Assembly: GCA_014084085.1 (NCBI GenBank)
Contig: NPFB01000083.1
Span: 17,735 to 81,734 of the forward strand
Length of the DNA stretch: 64,000 nucleotides
Reading direction: 5' to 3'
DNA from: Hondaea fermentalgiana
Lineage: Eukaryota > Sar > Bigyra > Thraustochytrida > Thraustochytriidae
Below the pieces are notes generated by a model. It worked only from the letters and a program-made list of their open reading frames with translations. It did no database searches and was not told the DNA's origin. Positions 57,201-64,000 of this stretch are shown here, in pieces; the first letter of the stretch is position 1, and every line of letters begins with the position of its first letter. The position numbers and the translations under genes are program-made.

Positions 57201-59363
57201 GGCAACGAGGTGCTCGAAGCTGGATTGCGCAAATGCAACGAGCTCGCTCTGATACAGAAAGACTTCGGGTCCCGTGTCAGGTTCTCCTGCGACGCCGGCG
57301 CGCGCCGCATGTCCGGCAGACACGAGTTCGAGGCACGCAGTAATTGTCCAGCAAAAGGCGATGATGCGCCCCGCGCTTCGATCCGGCTGCGCGCCCTCGG
57401 CTGAGGAGTCCGAGTCGCGATCCCATTTGTCGCAGGCATGCAGGAGGTCGCGCCCAAAGGTCGATACAAAGTGAAGGCCGCGTCGCAGTGCCTCGTCGGG
57501 ACGATTTACAGCAAAGAGCAAGAGCGTCGATCGCATGAAAAGGTAGAGTCGGATCTCCAAAATTGACACTGCGCTCTTGTAGATATGCTCGCGGTACGGC
57601 TTGCGATGTGCGTCAAGTAGAATGCACGGAATAGGTGGCAAGTGTGCGCGTCTACTGCGCGTATCGCGAGGTGCAGACTGACCCGAGACGGAGGGGTCCG
57701 AGACGAAGTCATCATCGTCCTGATCGAAATCATCTGAAAACATCGTCTTTGCACTAGCAGGCGCAGAGCTCAACTTTGGCGGCGCGCTTTCGGGTGTGGA
57801 CGGTGTGGTGCTCTCGGTGCTGGCGCCGCCCTTTCGTTCGAGATGCTTTTTGTCGACCGCCGAGACGGGCGTTCCTTTGTAAACGGATCGTTCCGCGAGT
57901 GAATCGGCGCGGCGCTTGCGGCTTTCGATCCGTGCCGCGCCGTTAGATCCAAAACAAAGCGAGACGACAAGGCGACGCGCCAGGCGCGCAGCTACAACCT
58001 TGCTCTGTCCCATGAGCTGTGTTGCGCCGTCTGGCCCTAGCGGCTGATCTGTTTCCTGAGGCGTGATCGCACTTGCCTCCGTGCTCGACGCTGAAGCGCC
58101 CGAAGGTCGTGCCGTTTGCGCAGGATGAGGGTTTTCCTGGAGTGGTGCAGGTGCCCCGACATGTCGACCAAAGAGCAAAAGGCGAAGCATCTGGGTGCGA
58201 TAGAGGTCAATGTGAAGGTTATTGGTCGCTCTCTTGGGCTCCAGATCACCTTCAATAATGTTGTCGAATTGCATGGACATACTATCGAGCACGCGCAAAG
58301 CATCATAGTTTTGTCCAATCTGAAGCCATGTAAAGGCGAGATTTCCTTTGACAATGAGGTAGGTGCAGTAGTTCCACCCAGGAGCATCGACCTGACCTTC
58401 TAATTTGAGGACCTGATCCTCGAATTTGCGGCAGCGCAGCTCAAATGCGCTTGAAAGATAACGAAAGATGAGGCCCATTAGTTCCGTCCACTCGCCGTCT
58501 CCGGTGGCGGCCATGGCGGTCGCGCCCTGGCCCTCGCTGCCTTGCTCAGGTCCGGTGCCACCACCCTTGCTGCTCGCTTGTCCGCCGTTGGATCCTTTTC
58601 CACCGGCGTGTGCGGCTGCGGCACCACTGACAAATTCGTTTTGGAACACGGAGATGCGCGCACAGCGTTCCTCCTTGCCTCCTTCGTTGACGTCGAGACG
58701 AACGCGCTCAAAAACACGTTTGGCAGCGACAGTGGCCTTGTCAACATCTGCGACGCGGTGGAGTTGAGGCACAAAAATGACGAGAAACTCGGTCTTTGAG
58801 ATGCCATTGGAGACGTGTCGTAGTTCGTCTTTCCAGGCGAGCAGGCGCTGACGGATTGCCGCCTTGTACTCGTCAAGGTTATTGCACGTGAGCACGTAGA
58901 GATGCAGATATGGGATCTTGTACGCGTCGAGAGGGGACGAGGCATGGTATGTAAGATACCGGTGCTGCGGATCTATGATTTCCACTTGAATGTTGCGCAG
59001 GGTTCTCCCTCCCCACGGGTACTCTACGGCTTTGAAGCGGCGCATGAACTCGGTTTCAATCGTTTTCCAAAGATTGTCTGGGTCGTGAACACAAATGGAT
59101 GCGCGGGCGACCCCGGAGAGCGCGTTGGGGATGACATAGACGTTTCTACTTTTCATGGCCTGCGCCCATCTGCGCACGCCGCATTCTTCGGGCTCCTCGT
59201 CGTCCTCGGACGACGCGACGGCATCGGCGTCGGCGGGTTTGTTGGAGTCGCTCCGCGAGGGTGGCCATGCTTCGCACGTCTCTGTGCCAAGGGCTCCGTG
59301 CAAGGCAAAGAGAGCGGCAGCACCGCTCTGCGCCTCTGCACGCGCCTCGCGAGCATCCACCAT
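54282..59363 (-). CDS. TRAPPC10: TRAPPII complex subunit TRAPPC10/Trs130
   Basis: A 1693-residue tethering subunit of TRAPPII, the Rab11/Rab1 exchange complex at the Golgi. The N-terminal part from about residue 70 (NVYVIPNALSG, FRAKVEYPWGGRTL-like, PYLHLYVLTCNNLDEYKA, KTEFLVIFVPQ) matches the conserved TRAPPC10 head. Middle residues, about 600-900, are helical. The C-terminal third is beta-rich, with immunoglobulin-like strands ending in MCEFIPLQAGELAFPVLEIL, like the TRAPPC10 C-terminus. Ser/Asp-rich insertions raise the length above the roughly 1260 of human. ATG 59363 gives the longest frame; a second Met at about residue 68 (MKSRNVYVIP) is possible. Confidence 0.82.
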   Translation of the reverse strand: MVDAREARAEAQSGAAALFALHGALGTETCEAWPPSRSDSNKPADADAVASSEDDEEPEECGVRRWAQAMKSRNVYVIPNALSGVARASICVHDPDNLWKTIETEFMRRFKAVEYPWGGRTLRNIQVEIIDPQHRYLTYHASSPLDAYKIPYLHLYVLTCNNLDEYKAAIRQRLLAWKDELRHVSNGISKTEFLVIFVPQLHRVADVDKATVAAKRVFERVRLDVNEGGKEERCARISVFQNEFVSGAAAAHAGGKGSNGGQASSKGGGTGPEQGSEGQGATAMAATGDGEWTELMGLIFRYLSSAFELRCRKFEDQVLKLEGQVDAPGWNYCTYLIVKGNLAFTWLQIGQNYDALRVLDSMSMQFDNIIEGDLEPKRATNNLHIDLYRTQMLRLLLFGRHVGAPAPLQENPHPAQTARPSGASASSTEASAITPQETDQPLGPDGATQLMGQSKVVAARLARRLVVSLCFGSNGAARIESRKRRADSLAERSVYKGTPVSAVDKKHLERKGGASTESTTPSTPESAPPKLSSAPASAKTMFSDDFDQDDDDFVSDPSVSGQSAPRDTRSRRAHLPPIPCILLDAHRKPYREHIYKSAVSILEIRLYLFMRSTLLLFAVNRPDEALRRGLHFVSTFGRDLLHACDKWDRDSDSSAEGAQPDRSAGRIIAFCWTITACLELVSAGHAARAGVAGEPDTGPEVFLYQSELVAFAQSSFEHLVAEVRGASKDSSTANLEDSALPRRVWSSLKWIQRLPGFLSTVTASSAATTLPDASLAAWLPAGLLYALTKQPIGVEFYAHLMSCRAAYQRLARRHRCAFRIHLRSAALWISLGRLHDAQQVVYEIEDNEEQVGMIRPWPVLRAEHGILSAHVQNARRDAEATVKHALRVLSMFDARQAQRKAALELALTGAGRLERELRVPGLRYNLLAWHVRRSEMDEGPLLSPSSKRPLTPRGSRQNTLLSQRCGEVLNLELRVDSVFPSTMHFSRIYLRIKRLPPRSSLRVQIARGNPIDVHTMVRYRSSEAAGLPSPQDNNLPRRRNAAAPLQDGVESVSDSDATASPDTEFNTEEEDGGSEDEDENEAGFWHTHEDESLIRPSVAFEGENSATMDEALKFESFKPIRVDAAALRRVSISSRMSNFDSTPSGGWKKNQRRVHYFDATDVEIKPGQQDVALVAPAVDAEGRLLTPGTYEVDRVVFQRDKLRMVFPLDPGSFNLSGLPSASFQETTRIELQRMPSLFLVEVVQPIGGFVSLDGVPDKPVEVELRLRKSDFVRYPRLAGVRAKLDFGSNNAANLPLRLTSQAKENKGTSAESEVVDFGADELGSKGEAGTGGYVTKTIKFSVRVASKHSKEVDCLLQPNRADVQILRRKGLRQNDSSLIASWDLKVDLQARLDQVDARGEHHEVALDQIETVSLRYGAPFEISQCVRFRAGRIWFQLTLRNNLPYAAMLDNAKLTLAEEADQPSLERVSARDAPDVIAAGHEAHLTFSTKPLPQMEPSAIHRLCFSTHYSPAEGATTDSGGIFTRTVALRQELDRRCLSVKSTCTNTDTVHLGSTATFVYKLGRPQADKTVRVESIFAESTDLINVSTSPLRNRHASRRLRRPGSASPSDPAAGDDAASSDSLVVEFLLAFDPTKWMLVGTERGHIDLESGDTVMCEFIPLQAGELAFPVLEILNFESAEGGPRSFVRVSDAT

Positions 59364-60939
59364 TGCGTCTGCGCGGTATCGACTGAGTTTTGCGAGTTTG
59401 CTTGATGTGAAAGCAAGCTTGATACCACAAAGAAAGATAGATCAGGCGAGATCAGGATAAAAAAAAAAGAAAAAAAAAAAAGAAAGAAGAGGATCCGTCA
59501 TGACTCATGATCTACGATCACCCAAGGTCGATCGGGTCGAGAGAAGCCAATCACGAGAAAGAATCAAGGGGAACCGAGTCACAGTGATGAACAGGTTTTA
59601 GCACGCGCGAGACGTGGAGACAGGTTCACTTTTTTACCATGATGGTGGCCGGAGTTGGGAATCAAATCTCACATCCATGGCCTTCAAAGTCGAACGTACG
59701 TTGAGCATTTTCACGCTCACACTCAAAGTTGTTCTACGCTCGGAACATCGTGGCGCGAACGAGTGTGCCTTAAATCAGCAAAAGCGCAGGCCGACATTCG
59801 CCGCCAAAATTTCAAATCTCTCACAGCTCGTGCGTGATAGCAAATCAGATGAGTACACCCTTACCGCTTTGTCAACAACCACGTCCTATCCTACGCTTCA
59901 AATGACTTTCCAGGGACTGACTGTGATGTGAGCCCCACATGCGAGCGACTGCGAACTTCAAGGCCCAGGAGTCCTCGTTATTTAAAAAAAAAAAAAAAAC
60001 TCACTTGACCCGCAGAATCCTTCTCTCTTTCATTCAAGCAAGGGTTTTGTGGTGGTAGTATATAACCTACCTCTGGCCGCGTTCAACGCCATTGCCGTTT
60101 CCCACTCGCATGGTGACCACGGAATAACCACCACTCCCAAAGCGGAGGCGGCCCTTCGTCCCACTGCTCTGGTATTCTCCCCAAAAAAAACAAGGTTCGC
60201 TCGCCCGCGGCTCGACGCACAGCGCTCGCTCGCCTGCAGAAGCGACTCCCAGTGGGTGTCCCCTGAAACGTAACCGTCATCTGGAGCGCGTGCGCTCTTG
60301 AAATGAAGTGGCGGCCTCCTTCCTCGCTCGCCAGCGTACATGCTGCACCTGGCTGGTGGCGTTCTCTCTGCCCGCCGCCGCGGTCGCGTCACCGACCGTA
60401 GGCCGCGGCTTCTTTCTCCCCTCGCCCGCGTTCTCCCCGTCCCCAACCGCACATCGCCAGCCCGCCCGCCCGCCCCAAGCAAGAAGCAAGAAGCAAGCAA
60501 GCAAGCAAGCAAGCAAGGCAGCCAGAAAGAAAGAGTCCCGCGCCGTGCTCTGCTCTCCCTCGCACCTCCCTCCCCAGCCTCGCGCCCCCTCGCCTCTCCT
60601 CCCGACGCGTCGCGACCGCCCGACCCGGAACCGCGCCGCCGCACCCGGCCGCGCTGGCGCAGGCAGGCAGGCCAGGCCAGGCCAGGCGGGCGCGGCCGGG
60701 TGCTCGGTCCCGCGGCGAGCGAAACGTGCGCGAGGGGCGATCGATTCGAGCCTCCCTTCCCTCCTTCCTTCCCTCCTCCCTCCCTTCCCTCCTGGTTACC
60801 TGCTGGTCCCTCTCCCCTCTCTTGTTGGCCGGCCAGCCCAGCCGCGTCTCTCTCCCGCGCCAGAACCGCAACGCGGCCGCGGCGTGCCGGTGCCAGAGCG
60901 GGAGCGGGAGGGAGCGAGCGAGCGAGCGAGCGCGGCGCG
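59364..60939. other. Divergent intergenic region
   Basis: Between TRAPPC10 (-) and the kinesin (+). An A/G run at 59458-59490 and a 16-bp A-run at about 59983-59998 mark the AT-rich half. The second half is GC-rich with (AGCA)n at 60485-60517, CCTTCC repeats near 60755-60790 and (GCGA)n at 60913-60930. A 105-codon frame at 59614 begins with GTG and shows no family pattern. Confidence 0.6.
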
Positions 60940-63900
60940 ATGGAGAGGCCGCCGCTGACGCCGCTCGCGCAGCGGGCGGGGAGGTAAGTGGGGCGCGGAG
61001 CGAGCGCGGAGAGAGGACGCCACGGCGCGCCCGAGGAGCGAATACTGACGATGCCGTCTTCCGCGAGACAGCGCCCGGAGCAGCGTCGCGTCCGGCAGCT
61101 ACGAATGCAAGACGATGCCGCGACCCTCGTCGCGAGGGTCGATGAGCTCGACGACCTCGGCGTCCAAGCCGCCCCCGCGGTCCGCGACCAAGTACAGAAC
61201 GCCTCAAAAGTACAAGACCTGGAACCCGCGGTCCGCCGGGAAAGGGTCGACGCCGTCCGGCCTCAGCAGTGCTTGGAAACTCGACCGCACAGCAGCGCTG
61301 CGCAGGAGCAGCAGCGTCAGCTCCGTAGGCAGCGCACGCAGAATGCCCCCCGGCGAAGGGCCGAGCGTGCGCGTCATGGTGCGCGTGCGTCCCTCGGACG
61401 AGAGGGACAATTGCGTCGAGGTCCTCGAGAGGCCAGACGACGACGAAACAGAGTCCAAAAGCGACATGGACAGCGTCGACGGCAATGTCGGCAAGCCGAA
61501 ACGCGCCAGCATTCGTGTGGGTGGCGCCGGAGGGCAAATGTTCACCTTTGACCGCGTCTTTCACGGCGAGGAAGACCAAGAGGCCGTTTTCCGTGACGCC
61601 GGCCGACCGATCGCCGACAGTGCGCTCAAGGGCTACAACGCGTCCATCTTTGCGTACGGGCAAACAGGAAGTGGCAAGACCTTTACGATGCAAGGCATGA
61701 AGAACAGCCGCGGTCTCATTCCGCGCATGCTCGAATACTGCTTTGTCAACCTTGAGCGGCTCAAGGCCGAAGGAACAGCCGTCGTGGTGCACTGCTCGTA
61801 CCTTGAGATTTACAACGAAAACGTCTATGATCTCCTCGACTTTGACTCCCACGCCAAGAGCAATCAGCCCGGGTTCGTCCTGCCGTCCAAGTCCGTGCGC
61901 GAGGACACGCGCAAGGGCGTCTTTGTGGAAAACGCCGTCGAACAAAGCCTCGGGTCCGTTCAGGATGCCTTTGACCTCATTGCGCGCGGCACCGAGCTCC
62001 GCCACGTTGGCGCCACGAAAATGAATCGCGAGTCGAGCCGCTCGCACTCGATTTTCACGCTATCGATCGAGATCAAGTCCCTTGCCGATGAGGCCACAGG
62101 GACGATGGAAATCACGCGCAATTCCCGCATCAACTTGGTTGATCTTGCGGGCTCCGAGCGCCAACGCATGACCAAGAGCTCGGGTAGCCGGCTGAATGAG
62201 GCGAAACACATTAACAAGTCGCTTTCCGCGCTCGGCAACGTCATTTCTGCTCTCGTGGAGCAGGGTAAAGGTCGCGTCTTTCACATTCCGCATCGCGACA
62301 GTGTGCTCACCTACCTTTTACGCGACTCGCTTGGTGGCAACACGCGGACGTCCATCATTGCGACGATCAGCCCGGACGCAAGCAATTTTCAGGACACACT
62401 CTCGACGCTGCAATTCGGACAACGCGCCAAACGCATTCGCAATGTTGTCAAGGCAAACACGACCATGAGCTCGGACGTGTCCGTGCTGCAGAGGGAGGTG
62501 CGCCGACTTCGAGACGAGCTCGATCGTGCAAAGCGTCTTGCCGCCGAGTCCGTGCCAGACATGATTACCAGCGGCACCGACGCGCCGGCCGCGGGCGGCG
62601 CGGATGACGCTGGTAATGTGTCCCCCACCCTGACCACGGCTGAGACGATTGAAAAGCAACAGCAGCTGCTGCAAGAGGCTCGCGAGGCGCTGACCGAGAA
62701 TGCAGACTTCCAGCGCGTCGAGGCGAATGTGCTCAAGCGCGAGGGTTTCGACGCCGCCGAGGCGACTGGACAGCAGATCCTGCGACAGCGCATCGCACAC
62801 CTTGAAGAGGTCCTCTTGCAGATCCTCAAGGAGCTCGCCGGCGGGCGCGACAAAGCCAAACTCCTCGGCAGCGAGATTCGCGAGCGCATTGAGACGGAGC
62901 AGGTCCTGCGAGACGACATTGAGGCCAAAAAACTACTCTTGCAGCTTCTCGAGCAAAAGCTCAAGGCCGCAGAAGCAGCTGACCCGGAGTGGTTCCAAAA
63001 CGAGGAAAGCGTCTTACGAGAGGTAAAGGACACCTCGAGCGAGCTCGTTCTTCAAGCTCAGGTCGCGCAAGTCAAAGCGGAGAATGCCTCGCTTGCGACC
63101 ATGCTCAAGACGAGAACGTCGAGCGCAGAGGCTCACAACATTGAGCGCCGTCTTTGCAGCATGCAAATGCAGCTCGAAGCTGTTCTCGATGATAAAAAGG
63201 GCCTCGAGAGCATTGTAAAGCGTCTGGGCGACGAGAACAAGTCGCTTCGTGAGGAACTCAAACGCGAGACGGAGCGCGCGGACGCGAATGAGACTAGCTC
63301 GAGCTCGCGCAATGTTTCCTTTGCGACGAATGGCTTGCGCAGCCCAAGTGCGCGTGGCGCGACCACGGAGGACGACCAGAGCTTTGACAGCGCGAGTCAG
63401 GACCTTATTGTCGCTCTGGAAGCCGAGCTTAAGCAAGCAATTGAACGCGCCGACAAGCTTGAGCAGGAAGTATTTTTGGAAATGGAGCGCAAGGCCGAAG
63501 GCGATGCCGAGCGTGAGCGCATCCAGCGCGTGCTGGACTCGATGCGAGTCAAAAGGTCGGGAAGCCGCCGAGCGTCCACTGGCAATTTCACTGGCGCGGG
63601 CGAGTCTTCGAGAACGTACAGTACTACGGAAACCGGCAGCAGTGGGGACGACACCACCTCGTCTTCGCCTTCGGCTGTGTCACGTGCCATTGTCAAGGTG
63701 GCCGCGGAGGCGCATCGTTCGGCACGCGAACTGACCAATGCTGCTGCCCGGGACGATGGCAAACTTGTCGAGGAGAATGCGCAATCGACAGCGGAAACCT
63801 TGGTACGTCAGCGCCTGCTGACGCAGCTAAGCGATGCACGAAAGCAACTCAAGGAGTCAGAAAAGGCGAACCGGCGTCTTCAGGTTCAGCTCGAGCGCGA

Positions 63901-64000
63901 GATTATTGCCGCGCGGAAGCAAAAGCAAAAGCTCCGCAAGTCGATCTCCGAAAAGGACACCTCTCTCGGAACGGAGCAGCAGCGCGTTGTGGATCGCGAG
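60940..64000 (+). CDS. Kinesin motor protein, N-terminal motor, kinesin-12-like (3' end outside window)
   Basis: Exon 1 is 60940-60983 and exon 2 runs from 61072 past the window end; 991 residues are visible with no stop. Residues 1-105 are a Ser/Arg/Pro-rich leader. The motor, about 106-450, starts GPSVRVMVRVRPSDERD. It has the P-loop GQTGSGKT (about 211-218), switch I NRESSRSHS (from N333), switch II DLAGSER (from D372) and NKSLSALGNVISALVE, closing with LRDSLGGNTRTSIIATISP. The neck and tail continue as a coiled coil from about 470. The pattern after switch II is closest to kinesin-12 (KIF15-type) by memory; other N-terminal kinesins are not excluded. A second ATG at 61343 begins right at the motor; the spliced start is preferred because the frame stays open through the junction and the splice signals are strong. 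Confidence 0.85.
60984..61071 (+). other. Intron, 88 bp, phase 2
   Basis: Donor GTAAGT directly after AG at 60982-60983; acceptor GACAG ending at 61071. A TACTGAC branch-point-like element sits at about 61043-61049. Joining AG to C makes a Ser codon and keeps the Ser/Arg-rich leader in frame with the motor. Confidence 0.85.

Noticed and set aside
59614..59931. 105-codon open frame upstream of the kinesin
   Set aside because: Begins at GTG, no conserved pattern, AT-rich intergenic setting.
60389..62047. 552-codon antisense frame opposite the kinesin 5' end
   Set aside because: The sense strand encodes a full motor domain; the antisense translation is low-complexity Arg/Ala/Gly.

Overview
The window is eukaryotic nuclear DNA from a GC-rich, gene-dense protist. 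It carries 22 protein-coding genes on both strands, no bacterial operons, and no rRNA or tRNA gene that I could find. Almost every gene is one uninterrupted reading frame; only two introns can be read, at 53947-54105 and 60984-61071. Long Ser/Ala/Gln/Asp-rich insertions occur inside otherwise conserved proteins. The gene set (exocyst, TRAPPII, CCZ1, a transmembrane nucleotidyl cyclase, a small RIIa-fold protein of the ciliary type, a free-standing EPSP synthase and two peroxisome-tagged metabolic enzymes) fits a stramenopile-like heterotroph. A thraustochytrid/labyrinthulomycete is my best guess. That is an inference from gene content and intron poverty, not from a search.

Layout. 0.3-12.7 kb: a cytochrome b5/FMN 2-hydroxyacid dehydrogenase ending in SKL (+), convergent with a giant USP9X/USP34-type deubiquitinase (-). 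12.7-14.5 kb: GC-rich divergent spacer with a 100-N gap. 14.5-29 kb: a run of plus-strand genes: PARP zinc finger/PADR1/Pol-beta-lyase-like fusion, DHYC palmitoyltransferase, EPSP synthase, four-BRCT protein, peroxisomal crotonase, nucleolar L1-domain protein, EF-hand mitochondrial carrier. 29.5-38.9 kb: a coiled-coil/PH-like protein (-), a 98-residue RIIa protein (+), a 12-TM two-domain nucleotidyl cyclase (-), a PDCD2/TSR4-like protein (-). 39.1-46.9 kb: a minisatellite, a second 100-N gap at the 5' end of a mitochondrial-type rhomboid (+), a recent tandem duplication, Exo70 (+), CCZ1 (-). 46.9-52.4 kb: a ferric-reductase/NOX-family flavocytochrome (-) and a secreted four-vWA protein (-). 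53.6-64 kb: a small nucleotidyltransferase with an intron (+), TRAPPC10 (-), and the 5' part of a kinesin with a small first exon (+), running off the window.

Themes. Three proteins serve vesicle traffic and membrane tethering (Exo70, CCZ1, TRAPPC10). Two likely act on genome maintenance (PADR1/Pol-beta-like protein, BRCT protein). Two carry PTS1 signals. Most neighbours look functionally unrelated. Strongest items for follow-up: the PADR1-Pol beta lyase fusion, the cyclase with its two half-sites in inverted order, the vWA protein with Cys-Cys in place of the usual third MIDAS loop, the DHYC transferase lacking zinc ligands, and the PTS1-tagged flavocytochrome.
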